Assembly: GCA_022827225.1 (NCBI GenBank)
Contig: JAJDTJ010000072.1
Span: 1 to 46,552 of the forward strand
Length of the DNA stretch: 46,552 bases
DNA from: Candidatus Poribacteria bacterium
GTDB taxonomy: Bacteria > Poribacteria > WGA-4E > WGA-3G
Reading direction: 5' to 3'
Under the pieces are notes generated by a model. That model saw only the letters and a list, made by a program, of their open reading frames with translations. It searched no databases and was not told the origin of the DNA. Below, in pieces: positions 1 through 8,300 of the stretch (positions are counted from its first letter, which is position 1; every line of letters starts with the position of its first letter). Position numbers and translations under genes: made by a program.

Positions 1-5
1 ATAAG

Positions 6-35
6 AACCTATAAAACTCTAAAGTTATATAGGTT
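6..35. repeat. Inverted repeat upstream of the recombinase promoter
   Basis: AACCTATA (6-13) is repeated inverted as TATAGGTT (28-35) with a 14-base gap, ending five bases before the -35 box. The position suits a binding site for the recombinase or an operator; this role is inferred. Confidence 0.5.
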
Positions 36-40
36 TTTAC

Positions 41-70
41 TTGACAACCCTTTATATTATATGCTACAAT
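41..70 (+). promoter_or_regulatory. Sigma-70-type promoter of the IS607 recombinase gene
   Basis: TTGACA (41-46), an 18-base spacer, and TACAAT (65-70). Transcription would begin near 77, which is exactly the ATG chosen for the recombinase, so the mRNA may be leaderless. Confidence 0.7.
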
Positions 71-76
71 ATGTAT

Positions 77-721
77 ATGAATAATAGGTTTGTTAAGATT
101 GGTGAAGCTGCTAAACTACTTGGTGTCTCCGTTCAGGCACTACGAAACTGGGAGACGGAAGGTAAGATAATGCCTTCACACCGCACTCCGGGTGGACAAA
201 GAATGTATGATTTAGCAGAACTTCTTGGGGTCAACGATAAAACGTATCCTACGATTGCTTATGCCAGAGTCTCAAGCAACGACCAAAAGGAGGATTTAGA
301 GCGTCAGCATGCCGTCCTTGAAGCGTTTTGTCATAAAAATGGGTGGCAGACTGAAATCATAAGAGACCTTGGCAGTGGCATGAATTACAACAAAAAAGGA
401 CTCTTGCGCCTCCTTGAACTCATTGTGCGGGGTCAGATGTCCCGATTAGTCCTTACACATAAGGATAGACTTTTAGGATTTGGTGCTGACTTGATATTCC
501 GTATTTGTGAGTTACAAGGTATTGAAATCGTTATCATCAATAAAGGTGAGCAGCTGTCTTTTGAAGAAGAGCTCACCGGTGACGTCCTGGAAATCATGAC
601 TGTCTTTTGTGCGAAACTCTATGGCAGACGTTCTCATAAGTCAAAGAAGTTAGCAGAAGAAATAGAGAATATCGTATCCGAAGCGGAGCAGAAGCAAAAA
701 GGTAATCTCTGCAACCTGTAG
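77..721 (+). CDS. tnpA: IS607-family serine recombinase TnpA
   Basis: A 214-residue transposase that would cut and rejoin DNA through a 5' phosphoserine link to move the element. Residues 1-50 form a MerR-like winged helix (KIGEAAKLLGVSVQALRNWE, then PGGQRMY), which binds DNA. From about residue 58 a resolvase-type catalytic domain starts with YARVSS; by analogy with resolvases Ser66 is the nucleophile, followed by the DLERQ motif. The length is normal for IS607 TnpA. The reading frame stays open upstream to a TTG at 41, but that TTG is the -35 box, so ATG 77 (or ATG 71) is preferred. The stop codon lies inside a hairpin that leads into tnpB. Nothing looks broken, so the enzyme could be active. 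Confidence 0.9.
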   Translation: MNNRFVKIGEAAKLLGVSVQALRNWETEGKIMPSHRTPGGQRMYDLAELLGVNDKTYPTIAYARVSSNDQKEDLERQHAVLEAFCHKNGWQTEIIRDLGSGMNYNKKGLLRLLELIVRGQMSRLVLTHKDRLLGFGADLIFRICELQGIEIVIINKGEQLSFEEELTGDVLEIMTVFCAKLYGRRSHKSKKLAEEIENIVSEAEQKQKGNLCNL

Positions 722-734
722 GTTGCAGGATACC
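701..734 (+). promoter_or_regulatory. Hairpin spanning the tnpA stop and sequestering the tnpB ribosome site
   Basis: CTGCAACC (709-716), loop TGTA, GGTTGCAG (721-728), extended by GGTA (701-704) pairing with TACC (731-734). The only Shine-Dalgarno-like bases for tnpB, AGGA (727-730), are in or next to the right arm. Ribosomes finishing tnpA would have to open it, which suggests translational coupling or damping of tnpB. Confidence 0.55.
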
Positions 735-736
735 TT

Positions 737-1861
737 ATGCTTCTGAAAAAGCAGAACTGGAGTTGCAGTTTGGAAGTCAATCGCACCCAACAGATAGAAC
801 TGAATCCGAATAACAAGCAATCTACGCTCATGGGACAGCACACCGGGTATGCCCGTGTTGCCTTCAACTTTGCTTTGTCGTCTTTCAAAGTCGGATTAGA
901 CGATGAAGAATGGCGAACCTATGTAGACATCAAGCGTGAGTTTAACGCTGTTAAGTATGATAAGTTTCACTGGTGTTCTGGTCTTTCACAGAACGCTTCA
1001 AAAAATGCGATCCACAACTTCGGTGATGCGGTAACTCGCTGGAAAAAAGGACAAAACAACTTTCCTGTCTATAAGAGACGAGATGGTAAATGTTCTTACC
1101 AAGCAGACAATGGTGCAGGAACTGTTGACGTCCATAAAAACCGTATCAATCTCCCGAAAATCGGTTGGGTTCGGATGCGTGAGGAACTTCGATATACCGG
1201 TGAAATTAGCAAAGTCGTTGTTTCAAAACGCAACGGACGCTGGTTTGTCTCAATCCTCGTGCGGTGTGATAGTAATAACTATAAACACCAACCGCCTCTC
1301 TTTGACGATAAAGAACCGATGGGTATTGACGTAGGTATCAATACGCTTGCAACCTGTTCTAATGGTGATACCTATGATAACCCACGTCCCCTAAAACGAT
1401 TTGAGAGAAAGTTGGCGCGTGCCAATCGTTCTCTGTCGCGTAAGATAAAAGGTTCACAGAACTGGCATAAAGCGAAAGCCGTTTTATCAGGCGTTCATTA
1501 TCGGATCGCCTGTATCCGCGAAGATGCTCACCATCAAGCAACGACAAAGATTGTTCGCAAAGCGAGTGTTATCGGTATAGAAACACTGAATATCAGTGGA
1601 CTCCTAAAGAACCGAAAACTTGCTAAGGCCTTATCGGATTCGGCACTCTCACGCTTTCTAACCATGCTCAAATACAAAGCAGATAGGCGTGGGATACCGA
1701 TAACTGAGGCACATCAATTCTTTGCAAGTAGCAAGACATGTAGCAACTGCGGATACAAGAAAAAAGACTTGACGCTTTCGGATCGCACTTATCACTGCCC
1801 CGAATGCGGTTTTCAATGTGATAGAGACCTCAACGCTGCTCTTAATCTCTGTCCTGTTTGA
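737..1861 (+). CDS. tnpB: TnpB, RNA-guided RuvC-type endonuclease of the IS607 element
   Basis: A 374-residue TnpB (OrfB) protein, the family of small RNA-guided nucleases ancestral to Cas12. The RuvC residues are in place: D198 in MGIDVGINTLAT, E282 in VIGIETLNISG, and the last motif CDRDLNAALNL with D362 and D364. A zinc ribbon between the second and third RuvC motifs uses C335, C338 (CSNCGYKK) and C354, C357 (CPECGF). The N-terminal REC-like part begins a little unusually, without the common KAYKFRLYP start. ATG 737 has only a weak AGGA site, inside a hairpin. Established work on this family shows that the guide RNA comes from the 3' end of the gene and the DNA after it. The intact triad suggests a working nuclease. 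Confidence 0.93.
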   Translation: MLLKKQNWSCSLEVNRTQQIELNPNNKQSTLMGQHTGYARVAFNFALSSFKVGLDDEEWRTYVDIKREFNAVKYDKFHWCSGLSQNASKNAIHNFGDAVTRWKKGQNNFPVYKRRDGKCSYQADNGAGTVDVHKNRINLPKIGWVRMREELRYTGEISKVVVSKRNGRWFVSILVRCDSNNYKHQPPLFDDKEPMGIDVGINTLATCSNGDTYDNPRPLKRFERKLARANRSLSRKIKGSQNWHKAKAVLSGVHYRIACIREDAHHQATTKIVRKASVIGIETLNISGLLKNRKLAKALSDSALSRFLTMLKYKADRRGIPITEAHQFFASSKTCSNCGYKKKDLTLSDRTYHCPECGFQCDRDLNAALNLCPV

Positions 1862-1995
1862 CCTTACCGTCGCCACGAGTTGCGAGGAGACGTAAAACGC
1901 CTGTGGAGTCCTTGTAAGACCTCAGTTGTGAGGCAATAGATGTTGAAGCAGGAAGTAGGCATCAATCCAACAACATGGTAGATTTTACCATATTT
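1862..1995 (+). ncRNA. Probable TnpB omega-RNA scaffold and right end
   Basis: The conserved non-coding tail after tnpB contains GAGACGTAAAACGCC TGTGGAG and then GTTGAAGCAGGAAG, both typical of TnpB-linked omega-RNAs as I know them. A hairpin ATGGTA/TACCAT (1975-1980, 1986-1991) follows. The guide would be the DNA next to the right end. Exact 5' and 3' limits are not visible. Confidence 0.6.
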
Positions 1996-2080
1996 GTGAG
2001 ATTTGTATAGGGACTACACAACGGATTAGTGTACCTCGCGGATACTAATATTTTCCTTGAAGCTTTGTTGGAACAAGACC

Positions 2081-2200
2081 AAGACTTACGCAATTTTGAC
2101 TGTAGATGATTCTGTTAGATGAGATTTCTCGGAAAACATAGTGTTCTTGTGTCACAAACTAGGAAGTTTGTGGTACAAAATAGCAGCGTGCGTAAGTCCT
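2081..2200. repeat. MITE-like element, AGGACTTACGCA family, copy 1
   Basis: Terminal inverted repeats AAGACTTACGCA (2081-2092) and TGCGTAAGTCCT (2189-2200) match at 11 of 12 positions and enclose 96 bases with no ORF. Inside is a perfect hairpin CACAAACT/AGTTTGTG (2153-2160, 2165-2172). The right end is 37 bases before leuD, so it may carry the leuD promoter. A second copy lies at 20544-20673 and a lone end at 4910-4921. Confidence 0.65.
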
Positions 2201-2237
2201 AAAGACAAAAACGAAAAGAACTCATTGAGGTGTTATA

Positions 2238-2819
2238 ATGGAAGCGTTTAAAGAACACGTTGGACGTGTTGTCCCACTTGACCGGATTAATGTTGATACA
2301 GACCAGATCATCCCGAAGCAATTCTTGAAACGGATTGAACGGACAGGCTTCGGTGAATTTCTTTTTAACGATTGGCGTTACCTTGAAAATGGTGATCCGA
2401 ACCCAGAATTCGTGCTGAACTTTCCGCGCTATGCAGGTGCAAGTATTCTCATTGCCGGCGCGAATTTCGGTTGCGGTAGTTCGCGTGAGCATGCTCCGTG
2501 GGCACTTCAGCAGTACGGGTTCAAAGCGATTCTCGCGCCATCGTTTGCGGACATCTTCCGCAATAACTGCTATAAGAACGGTATCCTTCCGATAACGCTG
2601 CCTGCGGACGTTATCGCATCGCTCAGCCAAGAGGTACACGACACCGAGGGCTATCAATTGATGGTAGATTTGGAGGAGCAATCGGTGATCTGCGCTGACG
2701 GGACTGTACACACTTTTGAGATCGGGGATTTTGAGAAGCACTGCTTGCTGAATGGACTTGATGAAATCGGTTGGACCTTGCAGTTTGAAGCGGACATTGC
2801 AGCGTTTGAAAATCGGTAG
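2238..2819 (+). CDS. leuD: 3-isopropylmalate dehydratase small subunit
   Basis: The 193-residue small (swivel) subunit of isopropylmalate isomerase, which with LeuC converts 2-isopropylmalate to 3-isopropylmalate in leucine synthesis. Family signatures are clear: [13 protein letters not shown] near residue 20, [14 protein letters not shown] near residue 80, and the pattern [16 protein letters not shown]. The length is normal. GAGGTG (2227-2232) lies five bases before ATG 2238. LeuC is not in the window; the gene stands alone between an IS element with a MITE upstream and decayed sequence downstream, so its usual partners have been separated from it or lie elsewhere. The closely related aconitase-type small subunits are less likely because the LeuD-specific N-terminus is intact. 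Confidence 0.95.
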   Translation: MEAFKEHVGRVVPLDRINVDTDQIIPKQFLKRIERTGFGEFLFNDWRYLENGDPNPEFVLNFPRYAGASILIAGANFGCGSSREHAPWALQQYGFKAILAPSFADIFRNNCYKNGILPITLPADVIASLSQEVHDTEGYQLMVDLEEQSVICADGTVHTFEIGDFEKHCLLNGLDEIGWTLQFEADIAAFENR

Positions 2820-2946
2820 TTTCGGTGTTCTGTCCGTCGTAAAACTGAAAATTGACTGGCAGACCGATGACGCATAACAACCTTCGCCTGGTCCCGGGAC
2901 CCGAGACGGTTATTGGGTTCATTACAGGCACCGATGATGGATTTCT

Positions 2947-3045
2947 TTAGCATCGGCGCAGTCGCGGCATTATAGCGATGTAGATTGTTGGTTCATTTGG
3001 TACTTGCAGCTCCTTGAAAATCTGTTTGAACTCAGTCCTATAGTC
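2947..3045 (-). pseudogene. Possible fragment of a CrtI-type phytoene desaturase
   Basis: The 32-codon open stretch reads DYRTEFKQIFKELQVPNEP followed by TIYIAI, which resembles the region of CrtI-type carotenoid desaturases where a (D/E)F..IF.......PTIYV pattern is found. It then runs off into unrelated codons and a stop. It overlaps the end of an idi-like fragment in another frame. No FAD motif or C-terminus is present, so it would be only a remnant. Recognition is by eye and tentative. Confidence 0.35.
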
Positions 3046-3160
3046 GCTGGAAAATAGGATGTTGTGGTGTGCTAACGCTGGGTGCTTGGGCTTGCATTTT
3101 TTCTGCTGTGCCGATCTCTCTTCCGTTAGGGTCGACGAGTATTACGTGTTCTTGGGTCAT
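3038..3160 (-). pseudogene. idi: N-terminal fragment of type 1 isopentenyl-diphosphate isomerase
   Basis: From an ATG with an upstream GAAGGA-like site, 40 codons read MTQEHVILVDPNGREIGTAEK and end HPIFQRL-stop. The start matches the N-terminus of IDI-1 proteins (TEHVILLNAQG..GTLEK in E. coli). The Nudix domain that should follow is missing. IDI interconverts the two C5 isoprenoid precursors; this piece cannot be functional. Confidence 0.55.
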
Positions 3161-3207
3161 TTATATTTTTTCCTTCTGGCACAGGTTAAGAGATTATGCT
3201 ATAAAGA

Positions 3208-3267
3208 GAACAGGCTAACAGCCTATTCTACAAAAGAACGAACTGGAGACCAACAGCCTATTTTACT
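3208..3267 (-). repeat. REP-like palindrome, isolated copy plus partial
   Basis: 3208-3237 holds the repeat that is abundant around 10-12.4 kb. On the minus strand it reads GTAG, three bases, then AGGCTGTTAGCCT. A partial second copy lies at about 3250-3267. It is placed just beyond the 3' end of the Uma2 gene. Confidence 0.8.
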
Positions 3268-3325
3268 GTTGAACGGGTGTCACCGAAATTGGGAAAGCCT
3301 GTCTATTCGGATGACCGGAATATCT

Positions 3326-4123
3326 CTATTCTTCTGAAGGGCGTGTTTGGAAGCGTGCAAGTTGTTCTCGGAGACGTTCGACTTCTGCTTCGGCGTTTTC
3401 TGCTCGGGCGTGCTGCTGCTGACGTGCAATCGCTTCCTGCTCTGCTCGGGCTTCGGCTGTTTCTGCTCGGGCTTCGGCTGTTTCCGCTCGGGCTTCGGCT
3501 GTTTCTGCTCGGGCAGCCTGCATCTCCTCCGGCGTTTGCAACCACTTGCCACCTATCGGATCGCAAACCCGCAAACGACCCTCCTCTATAACAAAATCTA
3601 AACCGATAACATTTGAATGGATACGCCCATCGGCACCCGGTTCTATCGGTACATACACACCCTCTACAAGCCGAAATCCCATGAGCGGTGGAGACAGATA
3701 AAGTGACTCGGCATCATAGAGCAGATAGTTCGATATGCCGAGTGCAGCGTAGAGTGCTTTCTTGTCGGTGAGGTCGTTCCGATACGTCGTCTTACTTGAG
3801 AATTCCATCACAAAATCTGGAACTTTGCCCTCTTCCCAGACTTTGTATGTGTGTCGCCGCTTTTGACCGATGCCGAAAGCGACGAGAACATCAGGGGCAA
3901 CGACATCACGAGGGTTGCCCTCGGTGTAATAAGTGAGAATATCACCGGAGACGTAAGTATCGGGCATAGCGGCGAAATGTTCCCGCAGTGCTTGTATAAG
4001 CCAGATAAGGATTTCCAAGTGGAGGTCGCTTGCTGCCATCGGTTTACCGTCCGTATCAGGGTAGAGGTCTGCTGTATCTGTGGGTGCGTAAGATATATTG
4101 CGTCTATTGGTGTGCGTCCGCAT
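3326..4123 (-). CDS. Uma2 family (DUF820) PD-(D/E)XK nuclease-like protein with coiled-coil tail
   Basis: About 265 residues. The Uma2/DUF820 fold is recognised from VVAPDVLVAFG followed by PDFVMEFSSKTTYRNDLTDKK and YAALGISNYLLYD, the D...E-x-S/K arrangement of this PD-(D/E)XK family. From about residue 200 the protein becomes a charged helix with three exact ARAETAE heptads, encoded by a 21-base direct repeat at roughly 3455-3520, a likely coiled coil that can change length by slippage. The biological role of Uma2 proteins is not settled. ATG 4123 is preferred over ATG 4153 because AGGAGA (4131-4136) lies seven bases upstream. The family is usually present in many copies in cyanobacteria and similar genomes. 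Confidence 0.85.
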   Translation of the reverse strand: MRTHTNRRNISYAPTDTADLYPDTDGKPMAASDLHLEILIWLIQALREHFAAMPDTYVSGDILTYYTEGNPRDVVAPDVLVAFGIGQKRRHTYKVWEEGKVPDFVMEFSSKTTYRNDLTDKKALYAALGISNYLLYDAESLYLSPPLMGFRLVEGVYVPIEPGADGRIHSNVIGLDFVIEEGRLRVCDPIGGKWLQTPEEMQAARAETAEARAETAEARAETAEARAEQEAIARQQQHARAENAEAEVERLREQLARFQTRPSEE

Positions 4124-4441
4124 CGGTGTTTCTCCTCTGCCGTGAGGCATCAAAAACGTATCTTAAGGTTCTGAAGCGTATTATACTTTTTTCGGTAGCA
4201 GGATGTCAATCTTTTTATCACGACTGAATCCGTCGTTTGAGCCTTTGGAACCGTGATCTGTTTTTATAGTAGATTTCAGAATTAATGAGCCCCTTTACAG
4301 CGGACGAGGGGCCCTTTCTTCTATGCAAATACCCCCATTGTAAAACAAAAACCCTTAAAAAACTGTAGCATTTTTACAGAGGCGTCCTTCACGGTTCTAA
4401 TCGTGCCTATCGAAGCCGAGCGTTTACCGCCCATGAACCGC
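4124..4441. other. Non-coding gap with one weak hairpin
   Basis: Nothing coding was recognised. GCCCCT (4289-4294) pairs with AGGGGC (4307-4312) and is followed by CCTTTCTT on the plus strand, a weak terminator-like structure of uncertain direction. Confidence 0.3.
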
Positions 4442-4885
4442 CTACACATCAGAACCGTTTTGTGGTACGCCGGGGGGCGGTTCTGTAAATTCCTCACCCC
4501 GCGCTGCCGCTTCCTTTCTTCGGCGATCCCATTCCACGATTTCTTGATAAACTGCGGCCTTGCCTTCAGCAATGCCCTCAGCTTTGGCAGCCTGAATCCG
4601 TTTTTCTCGCCTGTCAAGATACCAATCTGACAATAACATAATTACGTCAATGCCTCCTACTATCATTCCGACTAAAACCCCACCAATAGGAATAAATGCC
4701 GAAATATCTTTTACGACATTCTGAACAGAGGGGTGTCCCTTCCAACCTTCTCCTATTTCATAATCCACAGCGATGAAACCGTAGATGCTAACAAAAAACG
4801 AAATAAGAAAAAGCGCAAAGCCAGCTTTCCCAGTTTTCCAAAAATCTCTGACACCAACCCGCCAGAATTCACCTAACTTCCTCAA
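4442..4885 (-). CDS. Small two-helix membrane protein of unknown function
   Basis: I do not recognise a named family. With a TTG start at 4885 the product is 147 residues. GGGGGA (about 4890-4895) lies four to five bases before it, and the open frame further upstream runs through dispersed repeats, so the longer version from 4996 is unlikely. Two hydrophobic segments are visible, about residues 21-40 (GFALFLISFFVSIYGFIAV) and 63-86 (IPIGGVLVGMIVGGIDVIML). A basic and then charged cytoplasmic tail follows (AEGIAEGKAAVYQEIVEWDRR, EEFTEPPPG). The AEGxAEGKA spacer recalls tails of Uma2-like proteins, including the ARAE repeats of the neighbour at 3326. Function is unknown. Confidence 0.6.
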   Translation of the reverse strand: MRKLGEFWRVGVRDFWKTGKAGFALFLISFFVSIYGFIAVDYEIGEGWKGHPSVQNVVKDISAFIPIGGVLVGMIVGGIDVIMLLSDWYLDRREKRIQAAKAEGIAEGKAAVYQEIVEWDRRRKEAAARGEEFTEPPPGVPQNGSDV

Positions 4886-4909
4886 AATGTCCCCCGTTAA
4901 GTTAAGACC

Positions 4910-4971
4910 AGGACTTACGCATGCGCCTCTTTTGTAGCATAGAAGACTGTTGGTTTCCTGTAGCCCTATAA
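4910..4971. repeat. Single MITE end joined to a diverged REP-like piece
   Basis: AGGACTTACGCA (4910-4921) equals the terminal repeat of the elements at 2081 and 20544. It is followed by CTCTTTTGTAGCATAG, the GTAG foot of the REP family, with a degraded palindrome after it. No partner MITE end was found nearby. Confidence 0.5.
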
Positions 4972-4997
4972 TGCTGTGTTTACCGAGAATTCTCATC

Positions 4998-5120
4998 TAA
5001 TACCATTTCTAAATGACCGTCCGTCATTAACGACAACCTGCGCGTAGGGGCGAGGTCCCCTCGCCTGTTATGCGTTCCAAAATCTATATAATGCGACTTT
5101 ATTTTTTAGATTTGGTATAA
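4998..5120. repeat. 123-bp MITE-like element with imperfect terminal inverted repeats
   Basis: TAATACCATTTCTAAA (4998-5013) faces TTTAGATTTGGTATAA (5105-5120), 13 of 16 paired. In the centre, GGCGAGG (5049-5055) and CCTCGCC (5059-5065) form a perfect seven-pair hairpin with loop TCC. There is no ORF. Origin as a non-autonomous transposon is inferred. Confidence 0.6.
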
Positions 5121-5234
5121 CAAAACGGGAAACCACAGTCAAAATTGCGTCCGTCCTGAAGAATACAATAGCATGCATCGCATAAACTATCAACCTATGT
5201 TTTTCGGTTTCTTGCCTGCATTAACTAACAACCG

Positions 5235-5263
5235 AAAGATTTTTTTCGGAGAAAAAATCGTAC
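5235..5263. repeat. A/T hairpin module, copy 1
   Basis: GATTTTTT (5238-5245) pairs with AAAAAATC (5252-5259), framed by AAA and GTAC. The same module occurs on the other strand at 17879-17908 and, with a changed stem, at 17935-17960. Confidence 0.5.
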
Positions 5264-5289
5264 CAACAACCAACAACTATTAAAAAAGC

Positions 5290-5322
5290 AAATAGCGGTG
5301 GACAGGGGATCCACCGCTATTT
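5290..5322 (-). terminator. Rho-independent, probably bidirectional terminator of the large surface-protein gene
   Basis: AAATAGCGGTGGA (5290-5302) and TCCACCGCTATTT (5310-5322) pair perfectly over 13 bases around a seven-base loop. Both sides carry a T-run on the exiting strand. It lies 52 bases past the stop of the gene at 5374. Confidence 0.85.
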
Positions 5323-5373
5323 TTTCGGTTAGTTCTTCGGTTATAATTCATCCCTGAATAACCGAGTTGTTGC

Positions 5374-8300
5374 TTATTGCAACGCTTTTAGTTTCCCCCA
5401 TGTCGTTGCTGCTTTACCAGCTGGGGACACATGACCACGAAGGTGTGTGACCTTTAGAACCTGGATATCACCATCAATGGAGACATCTTGGATCTGGTAG
5501 TAGTAGACGACATTGGGTTTCGCGGTCTTGTCAACGAACTCGTAAGCCGTACGTTCGCTCGTTGTACCTTGACCTGCGATCAACTGAGTGTTAAGTTTCG
5601 TGAATTGACCGTCTCGGGTGTCACTCCGGAGGATATTGAATCCTGCGTTGTCCAACTCAGATTCGGTGATCCAACGGATAGCGACAGAACCGTCGTCAAG
5701 CCGTGTCGGACGGAACGTTGATAGTTCAACAGGAAGGACACCACCAGCGTTATGACCAGGGCTGCTTTGATCACTGGAGTGCCCGTAAGAGGTCGCATCA
5801 AGCGTCCTACCTAACTGTTGACTCATATCGAAGAGCTTCCAAGCACTCTTTGTCATTCCGTCAACCGGTCCCATACTATCCGATACACGAACCAGAGAGA
5901 TACGGGTGCTATTAGCGCCTATAGTGTTAGGCAGCATCCAACTGATTGGCTCGAAGGACTGAGCGTTTGAACGACGATCATTTGCCGGTGCTGGACCGAG
6001 GTTACCAATCGTCTCAACATGGTGATAGACGTTAGCCTTTTCGTACGCGTCAACCTTTATCTGGAACCCGTAAGTATTCAGTAGCAACTGACTAGCTCTC
6101 CTATTGGCCGAATGGATACGTTCCTTAGGAAGCATGGTATTGTTGCGAGCCGAACGGGCAACAACCAGATACGACTGTCTCGGTGGGATAACATGATTAC
6201 CGAGCGTGACGGTTATAGACAGATCACCAGCGAATGAACCAACGCCACCATCGGCACTATCCTTGTCGTGGTTCGTGATAGTGATTCTCCAGCCATTGAC
6301 ACTGACAGCCTCCGTACGAGATGTATTGAAGAGCTCAATCCACTCTGGCAGATTCCGAGGCCCCTGGTCTATCATGATTTCGCTAATGATCACCGAGCTA
6401 CGTGTGGTCGTATCGAATCTGTTGTGTCTGGCATGCGCGCTATCCGGATGTCCCGGTGTACCACCGTTCACTGCATTCGCATCGGCATTCCGTTTATAAC
6501 CAATACCCGACCAACCATCATCACGGAAGGCACCATCATCTGCGTTACCACCCCTATCGCGACGTGACCTGTCAGTACCATTTACGCCAGCATGCTGACG
6601 ACGGTGGACAGTCCCTTGGTCAAATTTATTTTGCACAGCCTTCGCATCATGGAAATTACTCAGAGGCCAGAGGTTCGTGAACCGGGTGCCATCATCAATT
6701 TTCAGGTCAGGGTGATAACCCGCGATGTCTCGGATGTTGTCATTGGCGGTAGAACCGTTCCGATCCTGACGATTTCGCAGGACCAGCACAAATTCACCAG
6801 TGCTCGGTAGGTCCCCGAAGCTTGACGCAACCATATAACGTGCCGAATTCTCGTTAACACCAGGCACATAGTGCGCTTGACCAGGTTGTGCAACCGTCCA
6901 CGTATTTCTGGCACCGAAATTCCAACCCGCGGCTAACGGATGATCCGGATCACCTGTCGGGTCATTCTTAACAACGAGCAGAATACCACCCGCAGGCACG
7001 TTCCGATCTGCACCCGTGAAATCAATGAAGTCATTATCCGTAGTTTTATTGGTTACGATCGTGACTTCATAGTTCTTGAGGTTAACGTTACCGCCAGAGA
7101 CGTTACGCAGTTCAATCCATTCGTAATCTGGATTGCTGTGGTGACCAATCTCATTGAAGATGATTGGACTACGAGGGACGTTGGTTGTTCCGATGACGTG
7201 AACCTCAGTACGTTCTATTTGACCCGGTGTGCCTCTATGGTTCGTTGCATAGAGCTCCGTCGATTTCGTCCAACTAGCGGATGCATGTCCCGCTTCATAT
7301 TGCTGCCCAGCTTTACCTTCATTGTCCCGGTACATAGAGATGAACTCTACCCTACCACTGCCATCAGTGGCACCACTGTTACCGTTCTGACCTTTACCAA
7401 GCACCCAGTCAGCACCAGCACCAACGACGTTACTGATACGGTCAGTCTCTTGGGCAAGTGCCGGACGACCTTCTTTACTGCTAATTTTTATAGCAGAAAT
7501 CGCGAAGTTTTTATCAGATGTACGGTTGAGGAGTTCAATCCACTGTTCACCGAGGTACATATCTCTATTGTCAACGTTACCTTGGTCAACAGCCCACATA
7601 ACTTCGCTGAAGACGACTTGCAGACCGGTCGCACCCGTAACTTTCAATTGGATCGTACCGCCAACGTCAAACAACCTTTCCAGGTCCGGCATCGCTGCTT
7701 CATCTGATACCTCTGACCAACTCACCAATTTGGGTGAGAGATTACCGAAAGATGGCGGATTGGCTTTATCACGGACAACAACGAGGTATTTACCGGCAGC
7801 AAGCATCATTTCGTCTTCTGGTGTTTTTGCTGTGACTGTTTCCTTCATACCGGTTGCTTTCGATGCTGCGACACCAACTTCTACACTTGTCGCACCAGCA
7901 GTAGGCGTAATTTCTACAGTCCACATCGTGTCCATTGTGGCATCTGCCGTAGCTGGCATAGGTGTGCCAGCGGTACCGCCCATAACCATAATATCAGCCA
8001 TTGCTAACGCGACAGCTTCAGAAAAGGTCAAGGTGACGGTAAACTTTTTATCAACCGTGGCAGTAGAATCTGCCGAGATCGTTACAGTCGGTGGTGACTC
8101 GGCTGTGACTGTTTCCTTCATACCGGTTGCTATCGTTGCTGCGACACCAACTTCTACACTTGTCGCACCAACAACAGGGCTAATTTCTACAGTCCAAACG
8201 GTGCCATCGGCGGGTGTACCCTTCATAGGTGTGCCAGCTACACCGTCCGTAACCATAATATCAGCCATTTCTAACATAGGCACTGGCTTATTGAATGTCA

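Larger units (their letters stand above)
1..1995 (+). mobile_element. IS607-type transposon (serine recombinase + TnpB), left boundary possibly outside window
   Basis: A recombinase with a MerR-like helix-turn-helix and a serine-resolvase domain is followed 15 bases later by a TnpB gene, the standard IS607 order. An inverted repeat sits before the promoter and an omega-RNA-like tail follows tnpB. IS607 elements lack long terminal inverted repeats, so the exact ends cannot be fixed here; the right end is placed near the small hairpin at 1975-1991. Confidence 0.75.

Noticed and set aside
3059..3337. 92-codon plus-strand ORF
   Set aside because: Crosses the idi fragment and a REP copy in the wrong strand; low-complexity product.
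4442..4996. Long form of the small membrane protein starting at 4996
   Set aside because: The extra 37 codons run through a MITE end and a REP relic; TTG 4885 has a good ribosome site.
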